A stretch of 64,000 nucleotides of DNA from assembly GCF_000473045.1 (NCBI RefSeq), contig NZ_AXAY01000026.1:83441-147440 (forward strand). Direction: 5' to 3'. The DNA is from Bradyrhizobium sp. WSM3983 (GTDB taxonomy: Bacteria; Pseudomonadota; Alphaproteobacteria; Rhizobiales; Xanthobacteraceae). Shown one piece after another: positions 17,183-25,864 of this stretch. Made by a program: the position numbers and the translations under genes. The number at the start of each line of letters is the position of its first letter. Position 1 is the stretch's first letter. The notes below the pieces were generated by a model, which was given only the letters and a program-made list of their open reading frames with translations, had not been told where the DNA came from and did not search any database.

Positions 17183-17236
17183 CAAGAGTAGCCTCTCCCC
17201 AAGGGTTAGCCTCTCCCCAAGGGTTAGCCTCTCCCC
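17183..17236 (-). repeat. 18-bp tandem repeat (three units) carrying Shine-Dalgarno-like sequence
   Basis: Two perfect units (17201-17218 and 17219-17236) and one diverged unit (17183-17200). On the minus strand each unit begins GGGGAGAGGCTA, so three ribosome-site-like elements are stacked directly before the acetyltransferase start. Unit length is a multiple of three, so copy-number changes would not alter any reading frame. Confidence 0.85.
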
Positions 17237-17280
17237 GCTCGCTGTCGACCGGCCGACGGTCTCTGCTCTACGCAGCCTGT

Positions 17281-17856
17281 TTAATGACGCCGCCGCAGGC
17301 TGAAACCCAGGCTGATCCAGCCGGCACCGGCCATGATGAGATCGATGCCGAGGAACAGGCCGAGGATGTAGACGCTGTTGACCGGCCAGCGCGCCAAAAT
17401 CAACAGCCCGAGCAGCAGCGTGATGATTGCAGACAGCGCCACCCAGACCCAAGGGCTCTCGCGCTTCATGCTGAAGGCGAGAAACAGCCGCACCGCGCCG
17501 GAGGCGAGCAGCGACGCGCCGAGGAACAAGGTCAGCAGCGCTGCTGCAAACAACGGGTTCTCGAAGGTCAGAAAGCCCGCGATGATGTAGAGCACGCCGA
17601 GCAAGGCCCAGAGCACGAACTTGCCCCAGCTTTTCATCTGGAAGGCGCCGATCACCTCGGTGAACCCTGCGACGATCATCATCGCACCGACCACGATCAC
17701 GCTCGCCACCGTGGCCATCACCATGCTGCCGAGCGCGATGAAGCCAGTGACGAGATAGACGACGCCGAGGGCGACGATCCAGCCCCATTTGGCGTGCAGT
17801 GCGGCAAAGCCTGAGCCCAGGCCGAGGTTAGGGGACGTATCCGAAGCGCTTGTCAT
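17281..17856 (-). CDS. HdeD-family acid-resistance-like membrane protein
   Basis: 190 residues from ATG 17856, with AGGAG about 9 nt upstream. Six hydrophobic helices are arranged as three similar pairs, with the family's repeated glycine-rich turns (LGVVYLVTGFIALGSMVMAT, ALLGVLYIIAGFLTFENPL, ILGLFLGIDLIMAGAGWISL). HdeD proteins of E. coli help survival at low pH and high cell density; the function in alphaproteobacteria is not well known. It is a single gene in the inner membrane. Confidence 0.88.
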   Translation of the reverse strand: MTSASDTSPNLGLGSGFAALHAKWGWIVALGVVYLVTGFIALGSMVMATVASVIVVGAMMIVAGFTEVIGAFQMKSWGKFVLWALLGVLYIIAGFLTFENPLFAAALLTLFLGASLLASGAVRLFLAFSMKRESPWVWVALSAIITLLLGLLILARWPVNSVYILGLFLGIDLIMAGAGWISLGFSLRRRH

Positions 17857-17964
17857 GACGACTACTCCTGCGTGTGAAGCCCAGAGCACACCTTAGGATA
17901 GCACCGATCGTGCCGGGACGACAGCCAGCACAGCAGCCCCGGCGGCCACCAACGTTGACGCAGA

Positions 17965-19488
17965 TCAAGCGCGCGAGCGCTCCATCTCGAGCTCGGCTTT
18001 GAGGCTCTCGAGATCGCGATAAATTGAGGCGACCGCCAGCACACGGCCCCCCTTCCGATATTTCAGCAGGCAGTCCTTATCCTTGATGGCGCCGTCGATC
18101 GCAATGTCGTCAAAGCTCTCGGCGTGGCCGACATAGTTGATCGGCACGTCGTAATGCTGGCTCCAGAAGAACGGCACGGCGTCGAAACGCTCGCGCTTGC
18201 CGAGCATGTTGCGCGCCGCGGTCTGGCCCTGCCGCTCCGCGACCACCCAGTGCTCGACGCGGATGGTTTGCCGCGAATGCGGATCGGGCCAGCGCGCGAT
18301 ATCGCCGGCGGCGAAGATTCCGGCGACGCTGGTTTCGAGATATTCGCTGACGCTGACGCCGCGATCGGCCGCAAGCCCTGCGTGCTCGGCGAGCGCGAGA
18401 CGCGGCTTGACGCCGATGCCGACCACGACGAGGTCGGCATCGATGACGGTACCGGTCTTCAGCGTCGCGCGGGTGCCATCGAGCTTCTCCACGGTGTCCT
18501 CGAGATGGAAATTGACGCCGTTCTCTTCATGCAGGGCGCGAACGAAGTCGCCCATGTCAGGCCCGAGCACGCGCTGCATCGGCCGCTCTTCCGGCGCAAC
18601 CACGTGCACCTCGAGCTTGCGCGCCCGCAAGGACGCCGCAACCTCGAGGCCAATAAAGCTCGCGCCGATCACCAGCACGCGCTTTGCGCTGCCCGCAGCC
18701 TTGATGATGGCACGGCTGTCGGCGACCGAGCGCAAGGTGTGGACATGCGGCTGGTCGGCGCCGGGGATCTGGAGCTTTATGGGCTCCGCACCGGTCGCGA
18801 GCAGCAGGCGGTCGAACGGCAGCTTGTCGCCATTGCCGAGCGTCACGCTGCGCGTCTTCGGATCGATCGCCGAAACGTTGGTGTTGAGCCGGAGATCGAT
18901 GCCGGCGTCCTGATAATAGTCCTCGCCCCGCAGCGGCAGCCAGTCTTCCGGCGCATTGCCGGCAAGATAATCCTTGGAGAGGTTGGGCCGGTCGACCGGC
19001 ATCGCGCCGTCGCTGCTGAACATGGTGATGGCGCCGGCAAAGCCCTCGCGGCGAAGCGTCTCGGCTGCCGCGAAGCCGGCCGCACCACCGCCGACAATGA
19101 CGAATTTTTCCGGCGCCGGCGCGGTGCGGTGAGCAGCCGACGGCTTGGGTGCCTCGCGCTTGCGCGCAACAACGATCTTGTCCTGATCGCGCGTGACATC
19201 CCACACCGCCAGCGCATTCAGCGCCGGTGGGCGCGTCGCCTCGCCAGTGCGCAAGGAGAAGCAGGCATGATGCCAGGGGCAGCGGATGGTGTCGCCGACC
19301 ACCAACCCTTCGGCGAGCGGGCCGTGGTAGTGGCTGCAAGACGGCTCGATCGCAAAAATCTCGCTGCCGGCCTGGACCAACAGGACGTCCTCCTCGCCGA
19401 CATGACCGAGCAGCTTGCTGTCCTTGAAATCGGCGAGCGACACGCCCTTGGTCAGGTCCGGGCCGCTTGGCTTCTTGTCCTCGGTCAT
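17965..19488 (-). CDS. Rieske-FAD oxidoreductase (AIF-like reductase)
   Basis: 507 residues. A Rieske [2Fe-2S] domain is at the N-terminus with ligands C51, H53, C70 and H73 (CSHYHGPL, CPWHHACF). It is followed by a pyridine-nucleotide-disulphide-type FAD domain starting near residue 130 (VIVGGGAAGFAAAE), a NAD(P)-binding segment (RVLVIGASFIGLEVAASLRA), the second FAD motif (IFAAGDIARWPD) and a C-terminal reductase domain. The layout is that of AIFM3-like proteins and ferredoxin reductases with a fused Rieske domain. It probably passes electrons from NAD(P)H to an unidentified acceptor. It starts 19 bp after folE on the same strand, so the two are likely co-transcribed. Confidence 0.92.
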   Translation of the reverse strand: MTEDKKPSGPDLTKGVSLADFKDSKLLGHVGEEDVLLVQAGSEIFAIEPSCSHYHGPLAEGLVVGDTIRCPWHHACFSLRTGEATRPPALNALAVWDVTRDQDKIVVARKREAPKPSAAHRTAPAPEKFVIVGGGAAGFAAAETLRREGFAGAITMFSSDGAMPVDRPNLSKDYLAGNAPEDWLPLRGEDYYQDAGIDLRLNTNVSAIDPKTRSVTLGNGDKLPFDRLLLATGAEPIKLQIPGADQPHVHTLRSVADSRAIIKAAGSAKRVLVIGASFIGLEVAASLRARKLEVHVVAPEERPMQRVLGPDMGDFVRALHEENGVNFHLEDTVEKLDGTRATLKTGTVIDADLVVVGIGVKPRLALAEHAGLAADRGVSVSEYLETSVAGIFAAGDIARWPDPHSRQTIRVEHWVVAERQGQTAARNMLGKRERFDAVPFFWSQHYDVPINYVGHAESFDDIAIDGAIKDKDCLLKYRKGGRVLAVASIYRDLESLKAELEMERSRA

Positions 19489-19507
19489 GGCATTGCCTCC
19501 TTGCGGA

Positions 19508-20134
19508 TCAGTCGTCCGAATTGGCCAGCCCCAGCAATTCCTGGCGTGTCAGCGCATTGTCGCGGAACACGCCGAGCATACGGCTGGTAACGAGATCGGT
19601 CCCCGGCTTGTGCGCGCCGCGCGTGGTCATGCAGTGATGCGTCGCCTTGATGATGACGCCGACACCTTCGGGCTTGAGTACGTCGTCGATCGTGTTGGCG
19701 ATCTGCGCGGTCATCTTCTCCTGGATCTGGAGACGTTTTGCGTAGATGTCCACGAGACGCGCGAGCTTTGAGATGCCGACCACGCGCCCCTGCGGGATAT
19801 AGGCGACCCAGGCGCGGCCGACGATCGGCGCCATGTGGTGCTCGCAATGGCTTTCGAAGCGAACGCCGCGCAGGACGATCATCTCGTCGTAGCCTTCGAT
19901 CTCCTCGAAAGTCTTTTGCAGGATTTCGCTCGGATCCTGCGCATAGCCAGAGAAATATTCCTCAAAGGCGCGCGCGACGCGATCCGGTGTATCGCGTAAG
20001 CCATCGCGCGCGGGATCGTCGCCGGCCCAGCGGATCATGGTCCGGACCGCCTGCTCGACCTCCGCCTTGTCAGGCCGCCCGCTCGGCGCCTGCGCGACCG
20101 CGACACGTTCCAGCCTGCGCGTTTGTGACGTCAT
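19508..20134 (-). CDS. folE: GTP cyclohydrolase I
   Basis: 208 residues with all landmarks of FolE: DTPDRVARAFEEYFSGY, then FESHCEHHMAPIVGRAWVAY with the zinc cysteine and histidines, VVGISKLARLVDIYAKRLQ, and MTTRGAHKPGT. It converts GTP to dihydroneopterin triphosphate, the first step of folate and pterin synthesis, in the cytoplasm as a decamer. The Rieske-FAD gene follows after 19 bp. A 107-bp gap upstream separates it from the alpha/beta hydrolase gene and may hold its promoter. Confidence 0.97.
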   Translation of the reverse strand: MTSQTRRLERVAVAQAPSGRPDKAEVEQAVRTMIRWAGDDPARDGLRDTPDRVARAFEEYFSGYAQDPSEILQKTFEEIEGYDEMIVLRGVRFESHCEHHMAPIVGRAWVAYIPQGRVVGISKLARLVDIYAKRLQIQEKMTAQIANTIDDVLKPEGVGVIIKATHHCMTTRGAHKPGTDLVTSRMLGVFRDNALTRQELLGLANSDD

Positions 20135-20241
20135 CTACAACCTCCCCTGCAACGAGCCGCATACAGAAACGGCCCCTCAGCTTGGACTGCTGCAGTCGGA
20201 AAAGGTTCCCGAGATCAGGAAAAATCGGAAGCGATGCCTTT

Positions 20242-21129
20242 TCAACCCGCTTGCCGCACGTCCGCCACGGCCTGCGCCCACTCGACGGGCCGCTCCTGCG
20301 GCAGATTGTGCCCGGCTCCGGCGAACACGCGCCGCTCGAAAAAGCCCTCGAACTTGCGCGCGTGATGCGCGGTGCCGGGATTGACGCCGTCGCTGTCGCC
20401 GTCGATCGCAATCGTGGGGACGCGGACCGGCGGCTGCGCGGCGAGCTTCGCCTCGATTTCCGCATAGGCGGGATCGCCTTCGACAAGCGCATAGCGATGG
20501 CGATAGGAGTGGATCACGACGTCGACGAAGTCAGGGTTGTCGAACGACACCGCGCTGTTCTCGAAAGTGGCGTCATCGAAGTGCCATGTCGGCGACCACA
20601 TTGCCCAGAGCTGGCGGGCAAACCCCCGGCGGTTGCGCTCCAGCGCGCGGCGGCCGCGCTCGTTGTGGAAGAGATATTGATACCACAGCGCGGCCTCCTC
20701 CGGCGGCGAGGCAGGCTCCATGGAACGCGCGATATTCTGGATGTTGTAAGAATTGCCGGAGACAAGCCCGACCACGCGCTCCGGATGCAGCACCGAGACG
20801 ACGCAGGCCGCGCGGCCGCCCCAATCATAGCCGCCGACCACAGCACGCTCGATGCGAAGCGCATCCATAAAAGCGAGCAGATCGGCGCCGAGCGCCGCCT
20901 GCTCGCCGGAACGCAAGGTCTGAGCTGACCGGAACCGCGTCGGCCCGTAGCCGCGCAGCCAGGGCACCAGCACCCGCGCGCCCGCCTGCGCGATCAGCGG
21001 CGCGGCCTCGGCATAGGCGTTCACATCATAGGGAAAGCCGTGGCCCATGATGCAGGGCCAGCCATCCGGCGCGCCGTAGTCGAGATAGCCGATGTCGAGG
21101 ACATCCGTTAGGACTGTCTTTTGTTGCAT
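20242..21129 (-). CDS. Alpha/beta hydrolase, epoxide hydrolase-like
   Basis: 295 residues. The oxyanion motif is HGFP near residue 30. The nucleophile elbow is GGYDWGGRAA, with an aspartate as in epoxide hydrolases and haloalkane dehalogenases rather than a serine. The catalytic histidine is expected in FAGAGHNLPQERP near the C-terminus. A cap domain lies between (LVSGNSYNIQNIARSM onward). The cytoplasmic enzyme probably opens an epoxide or related bond; substrate unknown. It lies in a string of four leftward genes with the HD hydrolase upstream and folE downstream, each separated by about 110 bp. Confidence 0.85.
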   Translation of the reverse strand: MQQKTVLTDVLDIGYLDYGAPDGWPCIMGHGFPYDVNAYAEAAPLIAQAGARVLVPWLRGYGPTRFRSAQTLRSGEQAALGADLLAFMDALRIERAVVGGYDWGGRAACVVSVLHPERVVGLVSGNSYNIQNIARSMEPASPPEEAALWYQYLFHNERGRRALERNRRGFARQLWAMWSPTWHFDDATFENSAVSFDNPDFVDVVIHSYRHRYALVEGDPAYAEIEAKLAAQPPVRVPTIAIDGDSDGVNPGTAHHARKFEGFFERRVFAGAGHNLPQERPVEWAQAVADVRQAG

Positions 21130-21154
21130 GGTTTGCTCCCGGAGTTGCGAGATC

Positions 21155-21238
21155 GTAACTCGGATGGAGCGCAGCGTAATCCGGGATTCACGGATGCAGG
21201 CGCCCCCGCTTTCCGCTTCGCTCCATGCGGGCTACGGG
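21155..21238. repeat. Palindromic repeat, CGGATGGAGCGCAGCG family
   Basis: CGGATGGAGCGCAGCGTAAT at the left is matched in inverted form by CGCTTCGCTCCATGCGGGCT at the right, around CCGGGATTCACGG. It fills the gap between the alpha/beta hydrolase and HD-domain genes. I associate this sequence type with dispersed repeats of Bradyrhizobium. No second copy is seen here. Confidence 0.65.
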
Positions 21239-21239
21239 G

Positions 21240-22067
21240 CTACCTCTGCGGCCCCGACAGCGAGATCTCGCGTTCGGCGCGGAAGACGTTGCTGTAGAGA
21301 TTGGCGATCCACTGCCGGCCGATCTCGGTCTTGTTGAGGTAGCCGATCTCGGTCTGGATGTGCGGTGCGACGCTATTCCAATAGAATTGTGGATAGCGGT
21401 TCACGATGTCGGCGGGCGAGTCGTAGCCGAGTTGGCGGTTCATGCCGACCTCCTCGAACTCATAGTAAAGCGCATTGGCCTTGCGCAGATAGTTGGGATC
21501 GCCGAGTTGCCCGATGAAATCGGCGGCGCGCAGGATCGACGCCTCGTCGTCGTATTCCTGGCCCTCGCGGGCCGGAAAGCGCGTCCCCTCGATGGCGCGG
21601 GCGACCCGCTCGCTGTCGACGCCACGGATCGGCGGCAGCCGCCGTCGCACGAAAAGCTTCGACCGGTCAACGTGATACATCATCAGGCTGGCGTCCGAGG
21701 CGCCGCGCGGCAGCGACACCTTGGTGCCGGCCTCGTCGATGACGAAACCATCTTCGTCATCCTCCGGAAACAGCCCGCGGACATAGCCGATATCGTGCGC
21801 AAGGCAGGCGATCAGAATATGAATGTAGTCGTCGGCCTCGATGTGCGCATGGAGATTGCGGCCAAGCATGATCGCCTGAGCCGCCAATGTCACCAGCATC
21901 GTATGCTCGATATTGTGGTAGAGCGCGTCGCTGTTGCCAATGCATTCCATCGCGGTGCGCGTCGAGGCCTCCACCACCCTGGCATAGGACTCGTCATACC
22001 GACGCCGCATGAACGTGCCCAGCAGCTTCTCCAGGGATTCAGCCGCCAGTCGCGGTAACGTCATCAT
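21240..22067 (-). CDS. HD-domain metal-dependent phosphohydrolase
   Basis: 275 residues. The metal ligands of an HD fold are visible: YHNIEHTMLV (first histidines), CLAHDIGYVRGLFP (the HD pair) and a later SDASLMMYHVDRSK segment. Such proteins hydrolyse phosphate esters of nucleotides, with the specific substrate unassignable here. No GGDEF, GYP or RelA-like signature is present, so a cyclic-di-GMP or (p)ppGpp role is not supported. It is the first of four co-directional leftward genes. Confidence 0.82.
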   Translation of the reverse strand: MMTLPRLAAESLEKLLGTFMRRRYDESYARVVEASTRTAMECIGNSDALYHNIEHTMLVTLAAQAIMLGRNLHAHIEADDYIHILIACLAHDIGYVRGLFPEDDEDGFVIDEAGTKVSLPRGASDASLMMYHVDRSKLFVRRRLPPIRGVDSERVARAIEGTRFPAREGQEYDDEASILRAADFIGQLGDPNYLRKANALYYEFEEVGMNRQLGYDSPADIVNRYPQFYWNSVAPHIQTEIGYLNKTEIGRQWIANLYSNVFRAEREISLSGPQR

Positions 22068-22439
22068 GGATGCAGCCCCGTCTGTCGGTGGTGTCCCACG
22101 CTAGCTCCTGACGCCTCATACTCGCCCTCGACGCAGGCTCAGCATAACCCAATCTGGGGCGGCAGGCCAAATCCCGGAACAAAAATACGTAAATATGATA
22201 CCGTCCCGCTGCGCAGCATCACGGTTGCGGTCACAGTCCGATGCACCTCACGGCCAGGCCATGGGGAGCTTTGTCGGCCCGGCCAATGGCCGACCGTCAA
22301 ACGCCGTTTTGTTGGAAAAGGACGTGTTGTTGGAAAGGACTTGGGAGAGCCGGGCGTCCACCGCGGTGGGATCAGGGGTGCGGACTGCGGCGTCAATTCC
22401 CTTGCGCGAAGCGCGCGAGCATCCGGTCGAAAACTACGG
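22068..22439. other. Intergenic region without a convincing gene
   Basis: About 370 bp between two leftward genes. It contains a short direct repeat (TTGTTGGAAAAGGAC and TTGTTGGAAAGGAC at about 22310-22340) and an AT-rich patch near 22180-22200 that may be the HD gene's promoter. The Anbu peptidase gene often found next to transglutaminase/ATP-grasp clusters is not here. Confidence 0.5.
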
Positions 22440-23318
22440 TCAGTCCACCAGCAGCACGTCCACGGCGACGCCGAGCTTCTGCTTCGGCGAGCCGACGATG
22501 ATACCGTCCACGGGGGACACATCGGAGAAGTCGCGGCCGACCGCCAGGACGATGTGATCGTTGGCGACCAGCAGATCGTTGGTCGGATCGAAGTCGATCC
22601 AGCCAAGCTCCGCCCCGCACCACAGCGACACCCAGGCATGCGTGGCATCCGCGCCCTGCAAGCGCGGCTGGCCCGCCGGCGGAATGGTGCGCAGGTAACC
22701 GCTGACATAGGCCGCAGGCAGGCCGAGCCCGCGAAGCCCCGCGATCATGACATGGGCAAAATCCTGGCAGACGCCGTGGCGCTTGTCGAAGACCTCGTTG
22801 AGCGGCGTCGAAATCACGGTGGCCTTGGGATCGTAGCGAAACTCGGTGCGGACGCGATGCATGAGATCAACCGCACCGGCAAGGATACCTGCGCCTGACG
22901 CAAAGCTCTCGGCAGCATAGGCACTGACGGGGCGCAGCACCGGCACCAGCGGGCTCGCAAAGACATAACCGACCGGCGAGGACGGCCCGAGGCTTGTCGC
23001 TTCAAACGCGATGTCGCGGACGCTCTCCCACGGCGGACTTACGGCCTCGCGCGCCGGCGGCTTCCGCTCGACGGACACGCGCGAGCGCGAGTCGATGCGT
23101 AGATTGCGATGCGCGGCCTCGATCACGATGCTCTCGGTCAGCGTGCCGAAAAAGTCGCGGCGGACGTGGCGCTCGGACGGACGCGGACGGATCTCGACCT
23201 TGTGCGAGATCAGCTCCTGACCGTTGCCGTCCTTCGGCTCGAGCCGCAGCGTGCAGCGGGCGAAGCTGACCGGGCTCTCATATTCGTAGGTGGTGACGTG
23301 CCGGATGTCGTAGATCAC
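22440..23318 (-). CDS. Transglutaminase-like protein of the ATP-grasp cluster
   Basis: 292 residues. An N-terminal beta domain (IRHVTTYEYESPVSFARCTL) precedes a transglutaminase-like core with triad C184 (RHGVCQDFAHV), H227 (ATHAWVS) and D244 (WIDFDPTND). Bacterial members act as cysteine peptidases or amide-bond-forming enzymes. The start overlaps the end of the ATP-grasp gene as ATGA (23315-23318), so the two are translationally coupled. The combination with the circularly permuted ATP-grasp and DUF2126 proteins marks a predicted peptide ligation and processing system; this protein could trim or transfer the peptide product. Confidence 0.9.
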   Translation of the reverse strand: MIYDIRHVTTYEYESPVSFARCTLRLEPKDGNGQELISHKVEIRPRPSERHVRRDFFGTLTESIVIEAAHRNLRIDSRSRVSVERKPPAREAVSPPWESVRDIAFEATSLGPSSPVGYVFASPLVPVLRPVSAYAAESFASGAGILAGAVDLMHRVRTEFRYDPKATVISTPLNEVFDKRHGVCQDFAHVMIAGLRGLGLPAAYVSGYLRTIPPAGQPRLQGADATHAWVSLWCGAELGWIDFDPTNDLLVANDHIVLAVGRDFSDVSPVDGIIVGSPKQKLGVAVDVLLVD

Positions 23319-25837
23319 GCCAGCCCCGTCAGCTTCTCCGGCCGGCTCGCATTCGGACCATGCGGGAAGTAGTGCAGCCCGATCGCCTCGGCGAGGCTGA
23401 GCAGATCCTGCTCCAGCGCGAAGAGTGTCTTGACCTCGAGCTTCTCGGCTTCCGCGGTGGCCAGCATGGACTGCACCGCCACGGCAAGCCGCTGCGGCTG
23501 CTCGATCAGGCCGTGCTCCTTCAGGCTAGGCAGCGCTGCGATATGCTCGTTCAAGGTCGCCACCTGGAAGGCGACCGAGCGCGGATTGTAGCTATCGAGC
23601 ACCGCGAGGTCGCGCACCGGCGCCAGGATCGGCGCCAGCAGATAGCGCGAGCGATAGGTGATCTGGGAGTCCACCAGCGTCAGCAGGATATCGAGGTCCT
23701 CGTCGCCGGCCTCGTCATAGGCGAACTGCCGTGCAAACCGCGCGGTGTTGATGGCGCGCTCGGTGCGGCGGCCGATATCGAGGAAGCGCCAGCCGGCGGC
23801 GCGATTCATGTTCTCTTGCGCCAGCCCCGCAAAGCTCGCGAGCTCCTGCAAGGTCAGCTCGGCTGCGCTCAGCACGCTGTCGTCGTCCTCGACCTCGTAA
23901 GATAGACGCTCGGCCATCTCGGTGATGACCTGCCAGGCATCGGGCGACAGCCGCTCGCGCAACGAGGTCGCCGTGCGCTGCGCCGAGCGCACCAGCGACA
24001 ACGCCGAGCCGAAACGCTCCGGGCTTTGCAATGCTTCGGCGACGATGCGTCCCGGTGCCGCGCGCGAGGTCTGCGAGATCGCGCCCCAGGTCACCAGCAG
24101 GCGCTGGATCCGTTCGGCCGATTGCAGCGAGGCCGCAGTGCCCTTGTTGGGCCCGCTCGGCGAGCCCAGCGCACGGACCAGCCGCAGCGTCGCTTCGGCG
24201 CGTTCGAGATAGCGGCCGAGCCAGAACAGATTGTCGGCGGCGCGGCTTGGCAGCACGCCGGCAATGCGGCGAATGCGCACCTTGTCGGTCGCCGGCAACA
24301 GCGATGCGGTCGAGACCTTCTTGTCCGAAACCACCCAGACGTCGGCGGCACGGGCGCCATCGCCCATCGACACAGCGCGCGCATCCGCCTGCTCGGCGAT
24401 CCGGCAGAAGCCGCCGGGCATGATGGCCCAGCCATCCGGCGTTGCGGCCGCAAAGACGCGCAGTACGAAGGGACGCGGCGTGAGCTGCCCCTGCTCCCAC
24501 ACCGGCATGGTGGACAGGCGCACCACCTCCTGGCCGACATAATCCATGCCGCGCGCGCTGATGGCATCGACCAGGCGCTGATGTCCGGCTGCGTCGAGCT
24601 CGCTTGCGAGCACCGGGCCGTTGCTGTCGAAGCCGGGCACGCCGCGGCGATAGGCGCCTTCGATCGCGACCTCGTCGAGCCGCGACAGCACTTCGTCGCG
24701 CGCCGAGCGCTGGCCGCACCACCAGGTCGCGATATGCGGCATCTTCAGCTCTTCACCGAGCAGGCGGCGGCTGAGGGCCGGCAGGAAGCCAAGCAGCGCC
24801 CTCGCCTCCAGCACGCCCGAGCCCGGCATGTTGGCGACGACGACGCCGTCCTTGCGCAGCACGTCGATCAGGCCCGGCACGCCGAGATGCGAGGAGGCAT
24901 CGAGCTCGAGCGGATCGAGCGAGTTGGAATCGACACGACGAAGAAGCACGTCGAGCCGCTTGAGCCCGGCGACCGTGCGGATGTGGATGCGATTGTCGCT
25001 GACGGCGAGGTCGTCGCCCTCGACCAAGAGGAAGCCGAGATAGCGCGCCAGCGTCGCGTGCTCGAAATAGGTCTCGCTGAAACTGCCGGGCGTGAGCACG
25101 CCGATCCGCGGCTCGTCGCGATCGGCGCGCCCGCGAAGGCTGTCGCGGAACGCCTCGAAGAACGGCGCGACGCGCGGCACGTTCATCGACTTGTAGAGAT
25201 CGGAGAACGCGCGCGACAACACCAGGCGGTTTTCCAACGCGTAGCCCGCGCCCGACGGCGCCTGCGTACGGTCGCCGAGCACCCACCAGCGGCCATCGGG
25301 CCCGCGGCCGACATCGGCAGCATAGAGCGAGAGGTAGCGGCCACCCGGCGGCGGCACGCCGCAGACGGGGCGCAGATATTCGGGGCTGCCGGCGATCGCG
25401 CCCGCGGGCAGCGCGCCTTCCGCGACCAGCCGGCCCTCGCCATAAATGTCGCGCAGCACGAGCTCTAAAAGCTCGGCGCGCTGGGTGATGCCGTCGGAGA
25501 GCTGCTTCCAGTCGGCCTCATCAATCAGAAGCGGCAAATGGCTGATCGACCAGGGCCGGTCGGCGCTGTCGCCGGGCGCGCGGTAGGTGACGCCGGCCTC
25601 GCGCAGGTGACGGTCGGCCATGCCGAAGCGCCGCTCGACCTCGTCAGGCGCGAGCGCGCCGAAGGCGTTGAAGAAGCGGCTCCAGACCGCGCGTGGGGCG
25701 CCGTCGGGCCCCAGGAACTCGTCGGGAATGCCGGGCAGGCGGCGATAGTCGCGGACCCATTGCGCGAGGCGGCGCTGGCCTTCACGCTGGCCTTGCGCCT
25801 TACCCGCCTTGTCCTGTTCGGCTGCGCCCTCGCCCAT
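23315..25837 (-). CDS. Circularly permuted ATP-grasp fused to alpha-E domain
   Basis: 840 residues. The N-terminal half (to about residue 480) is the circularly permuted type 2 ATP-grasp (DUF404/DUF407) with RIGVLTPGSFSETYFEHATL, LVEGDDLAVSDNRIHIRT, NMPGSGVLEARALLGFLP and VLRVFAAATPDGWAIMPGG. The C-terminal half (about 510-830) is the helical alpha-E domain (DUF403) starting RAADNLFWLGRYLERAEATL. These two are often separate neighbouring genes, so this is a natural fusion. The ATP-grasp part is predicted to join an amino acid or peptide through an acyl-phosphate. The middle gene of a three-gene leftward operon, starting 27 bp after the DUF2126 gene. Confidence 0.92.
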   Translation of the reverse strand: MGEGAAEQDKAGKAQGQREGQRRLAQWVRDYRRLPGIPDEFLGPDGAPRAVWSRFFNAFGALAPDEVERRFGMADRHLREAGVTYRAPGDSADRPWSISHLPLLIDEADWKQLSDGITQRAELLELVLRDIYGEGRLVAEGALPAGAIAGSPEYLRPVCGVPPPGGRYLSLYAADVGRGPDGRWWVLGDRTQAPSGAGYALENRLVLSRAFSDLYKSMNVPRVAPFFEAFRDSLRGRADRDEPRIGVLTPGSFSETYFEHATLARYLGFLLVEGDDLAVSDNRIHIRTVAGLKRLDVLLRRVDSNSLDPLELDASSHLGVPGLIDVLRKDGVVVANMPGSGVLEARALLGFLPALSRRLLGEELKMPHIATWWCGQRSARDEVLSRLDEVAIEGAYRRGVPGFDSNGPVLASELDAAGHQRLVDAISARGMDYVGQEVVRLSTMPVWEQGQLTPRPFVLRVFAAATPDGWAIMPGGFCRIAEQADARAVSMGDGARAADVWVVSDKKVSTASLLPATDKVRIRRIAGVLPSRAADNLFWLGRYLERAEATLRLVRALGSPSGPNKGTAASLQSAERIQRLLVTWGAISQTSRAAPGRIVAEALQSPERFGSALSLVRSAQRTATSLRERLSPDAWQVITEMAERLSYEVEDDDSVLSAAELTLQELASFAGLAQENMNRAAGWRFLDIGRRTERAINTARFARQFAYDEAGDEDLDILLTLVDSQITYRSRYLLAPILAPVRDLAVLDSYNPRSVAFQVATLNEHIAALPSLKEHGLIEQPQRLAVAVQSMLATAEAEKLEVKTLFALEQDLLSLAEAIGLHYFPHGPNASRPEKLTGLA

Positions 25838-25864
25838 GCGCCTCTCCCTGCCCCACCATCATAC

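Noticed and set aside
17183..17280. N-terminal extension of the acetyltransferase through the tandem repeat
   Set aside because: The frame is open but has no start codon there, and the repeat carries a well-placed ribosome site for the GTG.
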